Assembly: GCF_000376225.1 (NCBI RefSeq)
Contig: NZ_AQXL01000129.1
Coordinates: 39,239 to 103,238, forward strand
Source: Effusibacillus pohliae DSM 22757
GTDB taxonomy: Bacteria > Bacillota > Bacilli > Tumebacillales > Effusibacillaceae
Reading direction: 5' to 3'
DNA: 64,000 nucleotides
Shown: positions 29,824 to 38,717 of the stretch, piece by piece
How the letters are laid out: the number at the start of each line of letters is the position of its first letter
Position numbering within the stretch: position 1 is the stretch's first letter
The notes under the pieces: model-generated
Told to the model about the DNA's origin: nothing
The model's database searches: none
What the model saw: only the letters and a program-made list of their open reading frames with translations
Made by a program: the position numbers and the translations under genes

Positions 29824-31407
29824 ATGAAATTGTTGGACGAACTGGGGATTCTGAATCTGACGCTGCCCGACATGCTGGAGCAAACATGTAAGCGGTTTCC
29901 CGAGCGGAGCGCCGTCTATTTTTACGGTCGCGAGATCGATTACCGGACATTGTTCGGATATGCACAGCGATTTGCCGCTGCACTCAGTGAAACGGGTATT
30001 GAAAAAGGGGACCGGGTGGCGATCATGCTGCCCAACTGCCCGCAGTATGTGATCGCCTATTACGGCATCCTGATGGCCGGCGGCATCGTTGTGCAGGTGA
30101 ATCCGATGTCGGTCGAACGCGAGATTGAGCATTACCTGACCGATTCCGGCGCCAAGGCGATGGTCGTGTACGCTCCCTTGTTGCCGCGGTTGGCCGCAGT
30201 TCCTGGGGCCGCCCACTTGCGGAAGAAAATTATCGTTGAACTGCCGCCTGCGGAAAAAACATACGATGACGGTTCGGTTGGATTTGAATCGTTTGTCGCC
30301 AGCGCTGCCGGCCCTGCTCCGCAACCGGAGTTGTCGGCCGACGAGGTGGCCGTTCTTCAATACACAGGCGGAACTACCGGCCGTTCGAAAGGTGCGATGC
30401 TGACGCACCGCAACCTGGTGGTTAATGCCTACCAAAGCCACATTTTAATGGGGGGAAACGAACAGGAACAGGAACGGATCTTGACGGTGATTCCGCTGTT
30501 CCACGTATATGGGATGACAGTGGCGATGAACGGCGGGATCGTCGGCGGCGGGCAATTGGTGATGCTGCCCCGCTTCGATCTGGAGGAAGTGCTGCAAACG
30601 ATCCAGGCGACCAAACCGACGCTGTTCCCGGGTGTTCCCACGATGTACGTTGCGATCAATTCCCATCCGCAGGCGGAGGAGTACGGAATCTCCTCGATTC
30701 GGCTGTGCGTGAGCGGTTCCGCCCCGATGCCGGTGGAAGTGATGCACGAGTTTGAACGGAAGACAAACGGGACGATCATCGAGGGATACGGATTGTCGGA
30801 AGCGTCGCCCGTCACCCATTTCAATCCGATCGAGAAGCGGAAACCGGGATCGATCGGCACGCCGATCGCCTTCACCGAAGCGAAAATTGTCGACCTGGCC
30901 GACGGAACGACCGAGCTGCCGCCCAATCAGCCGGGCGAACTGGTGATTCGCGGTCCGCAGGTGATGAAAGGATATTGGAACATGCCGGACGAGACGGCCG
31001 CCACCATCCGCGATGGCTGGCTGTACACGGGTGACATCGCGAAGATGGATGAAGACGGATACTTCTATATCATCGACCGAAAAAAAGACATGATTATCGC
31101 CAGCGGCTACAACATCTATCCGCGTGACGTGGAAGAGGTGCTGTACCAGCACCCGGCGGTGCAGGAGGCCGTAGTGGTTGGCGTTCCCGACCAGTATCGC
31201 GGCGAGACGGTGAAAGCGGTGGTCGTCGTCAAGCAGGGCCGGTCGCTCACGGAAGAGGAGTTGATCGCGTTCTGCCGGGAAAAATTGGCCGCCTACAAAG
31301 TGCCGCGCATCGTCGAATTCCGGACAGAGCTGCCGAAGACAGCGGTCGGCAAAATTCTGCGGCGGGCGCTGCGGGAAGAAGCACGGCAGTCCCGTCAACA
31401 GGCGTGA
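29824..31407 (+). CDS. Long-chain fatty-acid--CoA ligase (AMP-forming)
   Basis: A 527-residue ANL-superfamily enzyme that activates fatty acids to acyl-CoA through an acyl-AMP. The P-loop is YTGGTTGRSKGAMLTH, followed by PLFHVYGMT, EGYGLSEASPVTH, the hinge Asp in YTGDIAKMDEDGYFYIIDRKKD, and the C-terminal lysine in TAVGKILRRAL. ATG 29824 is chosen because GGAGGTAG lies upstream. Earlier in-frame ATGs at 29755 and 29785 have no ribosome binding site. Confidence 0.92.
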   Translation: MKLLDELGILNLTLPDMLEQTCKRFPERSAVYFYGREIDYRTLFGYAQRFAAALSETGIEKGDRVAIMLPNCPQYVIAYYGILMAGGIVVQVNPMSVEREIEHYLTDSGAKAMVVYAPLLPRLAAVPGAAHLRKKIIVELPPAEKTYDDGSVGFESFVASAAGPAPQPELSADEVAVLQYTGGTTGRSKGAMLTHRNLVVNAYQSHILMGGNEQEQERILTVIPLFHVYGMTVAMNGGIVGGGQLVMLPRFDLEEVLQTIQATKPTLFPGVPTMYVAINSHPQAEEYGISSIRLCVSGSAPMPVEVMHEFERKTNGTIIEGYGLSEASPVTHFNPIEKRKPGSIGTPIAFTEAKIVDLADGTTELPPNQPGELVIRGPQVMKGYWNMPDETAATIRDGWLYTGDIAKMDEDGYFYIIDRKKDMIIASGYNIYPRDVEEVLYQHPAVQEAVVVGVPDQYRGETVKAVVVVKQGRSLTEEELIAFCREKLAAYKVPRIVEFRTELPKTAVGKILRRALREEARQSRQQA

Positions 31408-31502
31408 CCCCTGTTGCGCGTCAGCCCCTCTTTTTCCTCAAAGGCGAAACCACAACAAATCCCTGTTTTCGGGGGACGCTATGGGGAGAAGGAGGGATTC
31501 GC

Positions 31503-31658
31503 ATGGACCAGGAACGGCAGACTGCCGCGGATGAACCGACGATCGCTCCCGGGGCGGACGAGTGGGACAAGGAAGCGTCGCGGCGGGACGTGGAGCGGGG
31601 CGATTTCACAACTGTCACCAAACTGAGCTATGACGAAGTGGATCCCACCCGCAAATAG
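31503..31658 (+). CDS. Small acidic hypothetical protein
   Basis: A 51-residue hydrophilic, acidic protein (MDQERQTAADEPTIAPGADE, followed by WDKEASRRDVERGDFTTVTK) with no transmembrane segment. AAGGAGGGAT stands upstream of ATG 31503, which is the main support for coding. I do not recognise a family. Confidence 0.5.
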   Translation: MDQERQTAADEPTIAPGADEWDKEASRRDVERGDFTTVTKLSYDEVDPTRK

Positions 31659-31682
31659 GCGGGATCCGCTTCAGCAATTTGG

Positions 31683-31708
31683 AAACCTCGATATTGGATC
31701 GGGGTTTT
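31683..31708 (+). terminator. Rho-independent terminator
   Basis: AACCTCGAT pairs with ATCGGGGTT (one G-T pair) and TTTTC follows. It closes the small gene ending at 31658. A TATAAT at 31714-31719 right after it is probably the -10 box of the next gene. Confidence 0.65.
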
Positions 31709-31754
31709 CTTAGTATAATAGGGGTACAATGCTTTTTCCGGGAGAAGGCGAAAC

Positions 31755-33182
31755 ATGAACCTGCACCTGATCCATACGAACGATGTGCACAGTCACCTGG
31801 ACCACTATCTGAAAGTAGCGACGCAGATTCGCCGCTTGCGGGAGAGCCTGCTGGCGCGCGGGGAAACGGTTTTTCTGTTTGATATCGGCGACCATGCAGA
31901 CCGGATGTATCCGGAGACGGAAGGAACGATGGGCCTCGTCAACGCGTCTTTGTTGAAAGCGATGCAGTATGACGCGTGGGTGTTCGGCAACAATGAGGGG
32001 CTGATTATCCCCCGGCAGCACTGGGAGGCGCTCTGTAAAATGTCCGCCACGCCGGTGGTGACAGCCAATCTGCGCGACCTGGATACGGGCGGCCGCTTCC
32101 CTTTTTTCCAGGATACGCTGGTAATTGAACGCAACGGCGTGAAAGTTGGGGTGTTCGGGGTGACCGCCCCATTCAACGATTATTATCACATGGAAGGGAC
32201 CCATGCGCTGGATCCGCTCGAACAGATTCCGGGGCTGGTCCGGCAGCTGCGGATGCGGGGGGCGGAGATCGTGATCCTGTTGTCCCACCTGGGCCTGTCG
32301 GTCGATCGCAAACTGGCGGGTATGATTGAGGGCGTGGATATCATCTTGGGTTCGCATACGCACAACGTGCTGGAACAACCGGAACGGGCGGGTGGGTTAT
32401 GGATTGCGCAAGCGGGCAAATTCGCCCAGTATTTTGGCCATCTGGTGATCGATTTTGACGAGGCGGGACGCAGGGTGCGCGGTGTCAGCGGAGGGGTGAT
32501 TCCGCGGGATGAGGCGGTTCCGGCCGATCCCGATTTGCAGCAGATCCTGGAAGCGGGCCGCCGACAGGCGGAACAGGTGATGGACCGGATGATCGTCTGG
32601 CTGCCGGAGCGGCTGGATCACCATTTTCACACCGAATCGGAACTGGGGAACCTGGTAGCGGATGAAATGCGCAAAGTGGCGGAAGCGGAACTTGCGCTGC
32701 TCAATACAGGCGTGTTTCTGTTCGGACTGGAACCCGGTCCGCTAACAAGAAGGCAGTTGCTCGCCTGCTGCCCGTCGCCGATTAACCCGGTGCTGGTGGA
32801 ACTGTCCGGACGGCAGATTCGAAGCGTACTGCAGAAAGCATTGGATCCGGCCTACACGCATCGGCGGGGAATGGGATTCGGGTTTCGCGGCAAGGAAGTG
32901 GGTTCGCTGGCATTGTCCGGTTTGCGGGTGACGCACGACGCCGGAGGACAGATTGAGCGGATTGAAGCGGCGGGACAGCTGATCGACGACGATCGGAACT
33001 ATCGGGTGGTGACGGCTGATTATCTGCTGTTTTCCGGGGTCTACGAGGAATTGGCGGGCGGCGAGAAGATTCGGATCGAACCGTTTTTCCTGCGGGAACT
33101 GATCGAGCAGGCGCTGCGCGATCCGGCGAATATCGGACGGGCCAAGGTCAGGCGCTGGCAGCAGCGGTCGCTGAGCGCCTGA
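31755..33182 (+). CDS. Bifunctional metallophosphatase/5'-nucleotidase (YunD-like)
   Basis: A 475-residue protein with an N-terminal calcineurin-like phosphoesterase domain (HTNDVHSHLD, FDIGDHAD, GNNE, LLSHLG, LGSHTHN) and a C-terminal 5'-nucleotidase domain (ESELGNLVADEMRK, LLNTGVFLFGLEPGPLTRRQ, VTADYLLFSG). There is no signal peptide, so unlike UshA it is cytosolic. The usual GNHE motif is GNNE. YunD-type proteins act in nucleotide salvage; I cannot verify whether GNNE is the norm for that subgroup. Confidence 0.85.
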   Translation: MNLHLIHTNDVHSHLDHYLKVATQIRRLRESLLARGETVFLFDIGDHADRMYPETEGTMGLVNASLLKAMQYDAWVFGNNEGLIIPRQHWEALCKMSATPVVTANLRDLDTGGRFPFFQDTLVIERNGVKVGVFGVTAPFNDYYHMEGTHALDPLEQIPGLVRQLRMRGAEIVILLSHLGLSVDRKLAGMIEGVDIILGSHTHNVLEQPERAGGLWIAQAGKFAQYFGHLVIDFDEAGRRVRGVSGGVIPRDEAVPADPDLQQILEAGRRQAEQVMDRMIVWLPERLDHHFHTESELGNLVADEMRKVAEAELALLNTGVFLFGLEPGPLTRRQLLACCPSPINPVLVELSGRQIRSVLQKALDPAYTHRRGMGFGFRGKEVGSLALSGLRVTHDAGGQIERIEAAGQLIDDDRNYRVVTADYLLFSGVYEELAGGEKIRIEPFFLRELIEQALRDPANIGRAKVRRWQQRSLSA

Positions 33183-33258
33183 CGGCCGCTTTTTTGGGTG
33201 GACAAGCGCAATCGGATGCAGTAGCATGAATTACAGACTTCCATAAAGGGTGAATGGC

Positions 33259-33555
33259 ATGAAACTGGTGCGTTTGCGCAATCTGGCGCTCGGTTTGATT
33301 TTTGGGGCATTCCTGCTGATGTATCTCGGCGTGTTCGTCAGATCGCTGCTGCCGGCTTTCTTTCTTGTCGGCTTGCTGATGATCGCCGTCAGTATTGGAA
33401 TTTATTTCCGGATGGGTGCGATCTCGATGCGGATTCCGCAGGTCGAGTGCCCGAACTGCGGCAAAACGACAAAGGTTCTCGGGCGGGAAGACGCCTGCAT
33501 GTTCTGCCGGACGCCGATTCGCATCGATGAGAACGGCGAGATTATGCCGTCATAA
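33259..33555 (+). CDS. DUF2614 family zinc-ribbon membrane protein (YgzB-like)
   Basis: A 98-residue protein with two N-terminal transmembrane helices (LALGLIFGAFLLMYLGVFV, LLPAFFLVGLLMIAVSIGIY) and a C-terminal zinc ribbon with two CxxC pairs (VECPNCGKTTKVLG, DACMFCRTPI). The layout matches YgzB. The function is unknown. AAAGGG lies before ATG 33259. Confidence 0.8.
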   Translation: MKLVRLRNLALGLIFGAFLLMYLGVFVRSLLPAFFLVGLLMIAVSIGIYFRMGAISMRIPQVECPNCGKTTKVLGREDACMFCRTPIRIDENGEIMPS

Positions 33556-33572
33556 ATTCAAAAAATTTTGTG

Positions 33573-33602
33573 TTGACGTGTTTCCCGCACGGGTGCTATA
33601 CT
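33573..33602 (+). promoter_or_regulatory. Sigma-A promoter of the T-box/aroF transcript
   Basis: TTGACG (33573-33578) and TATACT (33597-33602) with 18-base spacing, directly upstream of the T-box leader. Confidence 0.7.
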
Positions 33603-33608
33603 GCGTAT

Positions 33609-33900
33609 AAGTTTAGCGCATAAAAGCGTCTAAGTACGAAAGTGAATGTCTGCACAGAACGAAGCCGAGTAGGCTTGCCATGCTGCCAATTCAGAGACCC
33701 GGTGGCCGGTGCGAACCGGGGGAGCGGCAAGACCGAATTACACTTCGGGAGCGGACAGGGAGACTCTCTCCCTTATCAAGAGCTGAGCGGATCGCCGCTG
33801 GCGCGGGCCGGGAAGCCGGGCGCGGAACGAGGCGATCAAGCAGGGTGGTACCGCGGACTCGTCAGCAGTTCGTCCCTTCTGTGCGGAAGGGGCGTTTTTT
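33609..33900 (+). promoter_or_regulatory. T-box riboswitch leader, probably tyrosine-specific, controlling aroF
   Basis: A classical T-box leader. The distal Stem I signature AGAGACCCGGTGG followed by CGGTGCGAACCGGG is at about 33695-33725. The T-box bulge AGGGTGGTACCGCG is at 33842-33855. The terminator CGTCCCTTC/GAAGGGGCG with six Ts is at 33871-33900 and can alternatively pair as antiterminator. In the 3' side of Stem I, GAATTACACTTCGG fits a specifier loop with TAC (Tyr) followed by A, closed by CTTCG pairing with CGAAAG. The frames TTA (Leu) and TTC (Phe) overlap it, so the specifier is an inference. Uncharged tRNA would promote readthrough into DAHP synthase. Confidence 0.88.
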
Positions 33901-33931
33901 ATTTGACAAAAATGGCAGAGGAGTGGGGACG

Positions 33932-34981
33932 ATGGTGATCGTGATGCGCAAAGGGGCGACCGAGCAAGAACTGGAGACGCTGAAAAAAGCGATTCAGGAG
34001 TTGGGGATGCAGGTACACGTGTCAAAAGGGGAGGAGCGCACGATTGTCGGGTTGATCGGCGACAAGCGGAATGTGGAAGGATTTCCGTTTACCAGTTATC
34101 CGGGCGTGGAATCGGTGGTGCATGTGACACATCCGTTTAAGTTGGCCAGCCGCGATTTTCATCCGGATGCGACGCTCATCGATGTGGACGGCGTGCAAAT
34201 TGGCGGCGGCAGCATCGTGGTGATGGCGGGCCCCTGCTCGGTGGAAAACCGCGACCAGTTGCTGGAGACCGCGTTTGCGGTGAAGCAGGCGGGCGCTCAG
34301 ATTCTGCGCGGGGGTGCGTTTAAACCGCGCACATCGCCGTACGCGTTCAACGGCCTCGGCGAGGAAGGGTTGAAACTGCTCGCGGAGGCGCGCGAACTGA
34401 CCGGACTGAAAATCGTGACGGAACTGATGGATATCGAAAACCTCGATCTGGTGCTGGAGTATGCCGATATCGTGCAGATCGGCGCCCGCAACATGCAAAA
34501 CTTCCCGCTACTTCGCGAACTGGGGAGGATCAACAAACCGGTGATGCTGAAAAGGGGGCTGTCCGCCACCATCGAAGAGTGGCTGATGGCTGCGGAATAT
34601 GTGTTGAGCGGGGGCAACCCGAATGTGATTCTCTGCGAGCGCGGCATTCGCACGTTTGAAACGGCCACCCGCAATACGCTGGATCTGAACGCGGTGCCTG
34701 TGGTCCGCCGCCTGTCGCATCTGCCGATCATCGTCGATCCCAGTCACGGGACGGGGGTTGCCGGATACGTTCCGGCGATGAGCCGGGCAGGCATCGCGGC
34801 CGGTTCAGACGGACTGATGATCGAGGTGCACCCGAACCCGGCGAAAGCCCTGTCGGACGGAGCACAATCGTTAACGATTCAGCAGTTTGCGTCCTTGATG
34901 CAGGAGATCAGGGCGCTCGTTGCGGCGCTCGGATTGCGGATGGAAGGTGTGGAGGAAGCCGCCGGTGTGAGATCGGTTTAA
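33932..34981 (+). CDS. aroF: 3-deoxy-7-phosphoheptulonate (DAHP) synthase
   Basis: DAHP synthase catalyses the first step of aromatic amino acid synthesis. The 349-residue type I-beta chain has an N-terminal ferredoxin-like regulatory domain ([20 protein letters not shown], to about residue 70), as in Thermotoga-type enzymes. A TIM barrel follows with [27 protein letters not shown], the metal and substrate residues in [11 protein letters not shown] and [10 protein letters not shown], and [27 protein letters not shown] precedes ATG 33932. The open frame extends upstream into the T-box leader, but that part is not coding. Confidence 0.95.
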   Translation: MVIVMRKGATEQELETLKKAIQELGMQVHVSKGEERTIVGLIGDKRNVEGFPFTSYPGVESVVHVTHPFKLASRDFHPDATLIDVDGVQIGGGSIVVMAGPCSVENRDQLLETAFAVKQAGAQILRGGAFKPRTSPYAFNGLGEEGLKLLAEARELTGLKIVTELMDIENLDLVLEYADIVQIGARNMQNFPLLRELGRINKPVMLKRGLSATIEEWLMAAEYVLSGGNPNVILCERGIRTFETATRNTLDLNAVPVVRRLSHLPIIVDPSHGTGVAGYVPAMSRAGIAAGSDGLMIEVHPNPAKALSDGAQSLTIQQFASLMQEIRALVAALGLRMEGVEEAAGVRSV

Positions 34982-34995
34982 TAAAGGTAGCAGCC

Positions 34996-35033
34996 GGAAC
35001 CCCTGTGCTTGTCGTGACGGGCACAGGGGTTCC
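34996..35033. terminator. Strong hairpin between convergent aroF and DUF2935 genes
   Basis: A 13-bp perfect inverted repeat (GGAACCCCTGTGC / GCACAGGGGTTCC) with a 12-base loop. No T-run adjoins it on either strand, so termination is likely from its position but not fully canonical. Confidence 0.6.
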
Positions 35034-35040
35034 ATGGTAT

Positions 35041-35853
35041 TCATACATTTTTATTACCGCGAGGAGGGTGCGCACCGGGAGGGGTGAGTTCCGACACTTG
35101 CGCCAATTTGATCAGGTAGTAGCACTCTTCCCGCGCCATGTGGTCGGCCATCAGCGGCGAGATGGTGCCCAGCAATTCGTCGGTCAGCCGCATTTCCTCA
35201 ATTTCCCGCAAAAAATGGATGAACAGTTTGATCTCCAGTTCCGTTTCCCGGTTAAAACGAGCCAGAGCAGGGAACCGGTCGAGGCCGGACCGCAGGTAGC
35301 CGGCGACTTCCACCGCTTTCAGGTAAAATTGTTCAAAGTGTTTGGTGAAGCGGTCGCTTTGTTCAATGATCCTTTTTTCCGCCATGTCTGTCGCATCGCT
35401 GATCGTGGCGGCATGGCCGGCGGCGTCCGGCAGCCAGACCAGATGATGGTGCACAGGATGCAGCAGCGGCGGCGCCTCCCCCGCCAGCAGACAGTGCAGA
35501 ATCGTCAGGTATTCACTCAGTTCATTTAGCATGTGATTGAGTAAAGTCGGCGGCAGGTTGATCGAGATCGTTCCCTGCAGGTGGCGGCGGAGCAGGTGCA
35601 GCTTGAATTCGCGGATTTGTTCCGTAAACCGGTGGGCCTGCCCGTTTAATTCGGCCAGTTCAGGGGCTGTCAACGGCCGTCTGGCTTGCGTCAGGAGACT
35701 GTCAAACGTGTGCATCAGTTGGTTGGCCCGCCGAATTTCCTCGATCTCCTTGGGAGATAAACTGTTCAGGATAAAGCGGGCGTGGTCACCGAGAATCTGC
35801 AGCCAAAAGCGGTGTTCGAACAACGCTTGCTCGCGGGAATCGGTTCTGCTCAT
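35041..35853 (-). CDS. DUF2935 domain protein
   Basis: A 270-residue all-helical protein of the DUF2935 family, composed of two similar four-helix halves. Repeated His/Glu residues in helices (FEHRFWLQILGDHARFIL, MADHMAREECYYLIKLAQ) suggest a hemerythrin/ferritin-like metal site. In Bacilli the family is spore-associated by distribution, but its role is unknown. ATG 35853 is chosen from the GGAGGGATCAAC upstream. The open frame continues 177 bases further upstream without a start signal. Confidence 0.75.
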   Translation of the reverse strand: MSRTDSREQALFEHRFWLQILGDHARFILNSLSPKEIEEIRRANQLMHTFDSLLTQARRPLTAPELAELNGQAHRFTEQIREFKLHLLRRHLQGTISINLPPTLLNHMLNELSEYLTILHCLLAGEAPPLLHPVHHHLVWLPDAAGHAATISDATDMAEKRIIEQSDRFTKHFEQFYLKAVEVAGYLRSGLDRFPALARFNRETELEIKLFIHFLREIEEMRLTDELLGTISPLMADHMAREECYYLIKLAQVSELTPPGAHPPRGNKNV

Positions 35854-35914
35854 GTTGATCCCTCCTCTCATCAGAACCAACATATGTGCAGATGCCCAGG
35901 AATGTTCCCTCAAC

Positions 35915-36628
35915 TTACGGTTTCGCAGTCGGCCAGATGCGTTTGATCGTGTCGTCGAACGCTTGGGCGAACCGTTCCATCGACCCGCCGTCCTGGATAT
36001 ACCGGGCATAGCCCTGCAGTTGCCCGACATCCTCCCGTTTCGCCGTAAAATACACCCTGGTTACATTTGGCGCCATCGCTTTCACCTTGGCTTCGATCTG
36101 TCGGACCAGCTCCGGTTCAACGTTGCCGGTGGCGGAACCGGCCTTTTCCTGAGCGGGTGCCGTTCCGCCCGGCCGATTGGGGATCTCGTTGACATTCTGC
36201 CCTGATTGTGTCACCCCGTTTTGCGAAGTATCAGGTACGCCGTGGGCATTGGTCTTTGGTACGCCTTTTCCGGAAAGGGAGGATCGTTCGCCGCCTTTCG
36301 CGAAGGGTTGTTCCCCGTTCGGGTAATAGGTTCCAAACGGCTTTTTCATATACGCGTCCGGCTGCTTTTCATCACCGATCACGTGCGCGCCGACGTACGC
36401 TTCCCCATTGTGAATCAGCACTGCCGCGCCTTGCACGCCGGGAATTTTGTTTAATTCTTCGGCAATCCGGTAGTCCGCCTTGATCCCCTGCGAAATCATT
36501 TCGGGCGGATGGGCTTGCCGGATGTCGCTCGTGTCCGGATTTGCATTTTGCCCTTTTTGGCAGGCGGCCAGCATTGCGCCGACCGACAGCGATACGACAA
36601 GCGCGAGTATGTAGGTTCGGGGACGCAT
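35915..36628 (-). CDS. Sporulation lipoprotein, YhcN/YlaJ family
   Basis: A 237-residue lipoprotein. The signal sequence ends in a lipobox (SVGAMLAAC, Cys about residue 23). The mature part has the YhcN/YlaJ pattern: ADYRIAEELNKIPGVQGAAVLIHNGEAYVG, a low-complexity Gly/Asn/Gln middle, and VRQIEAKVKAMAPNVTRVYFTA. Relatives are forespore inner-membrane lipoproteins affecting germination. It is divergent from the gerA operon. ATG 36628 has AGGAG upstream. Confidence 0.82.
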   Translation of the reverse strand: MRPRTYILALVVSLSVGAMLAACQKGQNANPDTSDIRQAHPPEMISQGIKADYRIAEELNKIPGVQGAAVLIHNGEAYVGAHVIGDEKQPDAYMKKPFGTYYPNGEQPFAKGGERSSLSGKGVPKTNAHGVPDTSQNGVTQSGQNVNEIPNRPGGTAPAQEKAGSATGNVEPELVRQIEAKVKAMAPNVTRVYFTAKREDVGQLQGYARYIQDGGSMERFAQAFDDTIKRIWPTAKP

Positions 36629-36800
36629 AGGGAAACTCCTTTCATGCTGCGATCCGGCGACAGTTCCGCCAAAATCCGTCTGGCAGGCGGTTCGCCGTAC
36701 TGGGTTACCTGTAGCGTGAGCCGATTGCCGCCAAAATATGTATGGGCAGCCAAAGACGGGGAAACCATAGGGATACATTTGGTGTAAGGGAGGTGCCTCC

Positions 36801-38717
36801 ATGTCTGTCTGGTCAAAAATCGGCCGTCTCCTGACAGTGGATGATTCGATTGTGGATGAGGATTTCTCCCTGGCTCCGGATCGTGAAAACGGCGACGATG
36901 AACCGCCCAAGCGCCAGCCGGACCGGCTGCGTGAGCCGAAGCAGACCGAGCACCGCAAGCAGCGGGCGGAACCCGAGCAGGAGGGCGAAACGGAAACAGC
37001 CAAAACAGTGAAACCCAAAAAGCTCATTCCCGTGAAAAAGCTTGGGGAGCAGGAAGAAACGAAACAAGCCGAAGCCGAAAAGGATGAAGCCGAGCAAAAA
37101 AAAGCAGCGGAGCAGGCGAAAAATCGGCCGGTTCCCGACAGACTGTCGGACGAATTGCACATCAACCGGGCGCTGGTTGAGAACATTTTTCATCTCCCGC
37201 AAAACGCGGACGTGATCATCCGCGATTTCACGATCTCGCGCGAAGATCCGATCAAAGCGTTTGCGGTATTCATGGAAGGCTTGGCCGACAAGGAAATTAT
37301 CAACTCCCACATCCTCGAACCGTTGATGTTGTTGTCTTCGATTCCGCCTGACACAGGAGTCAAGAACCGTCTGCAAACGGTCAAGGAGAAGCTGTTACCG
37401 GGCAATCAGGTGATGGAATACGACAAATGGGAGGATGTGACGAAAAATATTTTGGCCGGTTCGACGGCCGTGTTTATTGACGGTGCGGAAAAAGCATTGA
37501 TTGTCGAGTCGAAGGGGTGGGAGCACCGCAGCGTCGCGGAAACGACAGGCGAATCGGTGGTGCGGGGACCGCATGATGCGTTCACCGAAAATCTGCGCAC
37601 CAATACAGGATTGGTCAGATCGCGGCTGCGCACGGAACGGTTGATTACGGAAATGATGCAGGTGGGGGAACTGGCGAGTACCGACATTGCGGTAATGTAT
37701 GTTAACGGCATCGCCAATCCGAGACTGGTGCACGAGGTAAAACGGCGTATCAAAGCGGTGAAAGTCGCGTTTTTGCAGGACAGCGGCGTGCTTGAGCAGT
37801 TCATCGAAGATCCGCCGCGCGGGCTGATTCCGCGGATGCTGTCGACCGAACGGCCCGATCGGGTGGCGGCGGCACTGGCGGAAGGGTATGTGGCCGTGTT
37901 TGTCGGACAAAGTCCGTTCGTGCTGATTATGCCGGCGATGATCTGGTCGTTGCTGCACACGGCGGAAGATGCGTACATTCGGGCTCCGTTCGGATCGATG
38001 ATTCGCGTCATCCGGTTTGCGGCATTTTTGACCGCCCTGTTGCTGCCCGCTTTGTATATTGCGGTGACCAATTATCACCCGGAGATGATTCCGACCGATC
38101 TGATGCTGGCGATTGCGGCCGCCCGGGAACGGGTCCCGTTTCCGGCCGTGGTCGAGTTGTTGTTGATGGAATTGGCGATTGAGCTGATTCGGGAAGCGGG
38201 GATTCGGATTCCGAATGTGATCGGCCCAACGATTGGCATCGTCGGTGCGTTGATTTTGGGCCAGGCGGCCGTGCAGGCAGGAATCGTATCCCCGCTGTTG
38301 GTGATCGTCGTCGCGGTGACCGCCTTGTCCTCCTTTACCCTGCCAAACTATAACGTTGGCTTCGCGATTCGCACATTGCGCTTTGTGTTTCTGGTACTTG
38401 CCGGCACATGGGGATTTTACGGCATTATCCTGGGACTGATGGTGTTGCTGATGCATTGGGCTTGCCTCAAGTCGTTCGGGGTTCCGATGCTGTCACCGGT
38501 AGCCCCGTACAAGTCGTCTTCCCCAGACGTGATCTTGCGCGGGCCGGTTTATGCACAGGAAATACGGCCCGCTCCCCTGTATCCGCAGGATCGCAGGCGG
38601 CAGCGCGATGTCACACGTCCATGGGATCCGACCGTCCGCAAGCGGCAACAGGCAGAGACGGGAAATCGGACGGAAAACAGGGAGGCGACTGACAAAGGCG
38701 GTGGAACGGATGGTTAG
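36801..38717 (+). CDS. Spore germination protein, GerA (A-subunit) family
   Basis: The A subunit of a nutrient germinant receptor in the spore inner membrane. After the family NTD (from about residue 115: HINRALVENIFHLPQNADVIIRDF, QVMEYDKWEDVTKNILAGST, GPHDAFTENLRTNTGLVRSR) come the membrane helices with FEDPPRGLIPRML-type sequence, AFGSMIR-like and PNYNVGFAIRTLRF. It is 638 residues, longer than usual (about 480-540) because of an acidic/lysine-rich, low-complexity N-terminal extension of about 110 residues and a hydrophilic Arg-rich tail. First gene of a four-gene ger operon; GGGAGGTG precedes ATG 36801. Confidence 0.9.
   Translation: MSVWSKIGRLLTVDDSIVDEDFSLAPDRENGDDEPPKRQPDRLREPKQTEHRKQRAEPEQEGETETAKTVKPKKLIPVKKLGEQEETKQAEAEKDEAEQKKAAEQAKNRPVPDRLSDELHINRALVENIFHLPQNADVIIRDFTISREDPIKAFAVFMEGLADKEIINSHILEPLMLLSSIPPDTGVKNRLQTVKEKLLPGNQVMEYDKWEDVTKNILAGSTAVFIDGAEKALIVESKGWEHRSVAETTGESVVRGPHDAFTENLRTNTGLVRSRLRTERLITEMMQVGELASTDIAVMYVNGIANPRLVHEVKRRIKAVKVAFLQDSGVLEQFIEDPPRGLIPRMLSTERPDRVAAALAEGYVAVFVGQSPFVLIMPAMIWSLLHTAEDAYIRAPFGSMIRVIRFAAFLTALLLPALYIAVTNYHPEMIPTDLMLAIAAARERVPFPAVVELLLMELAIELIREAGIRIPNVIGPTIGIVGALILGQAAVQAGIVSPLLVIVVAVTALSSFTLPNYNVGFAIRTLRFVFLVLAGTWGFYGIILGLMVLLMHWACLKSFGVPMLSPVAPYKSSSPDVILRGPVYAQEIRPAPLYPQDRRRQRDVTRPWDPTVRKRQQAETGNRTENREATDKGGGTDG

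Noticed and set aside
33680..33931. Upstream extension of the DAHP synthase frame
   Set aside because: It runs through the T-box leader and its terminator. The translated sequence has no similarity to the family and the true start at 33932 has a good ribosome binding site.
36629..37186. N-terminal extension of the YhcN-like frame (open from 37186)
   Set aside because: It is antisense to the Ser/Lys-rich N-terminus of the GerA subunit. The lipoprotein signal peptide begins at 36628 with a ribosome binding site.
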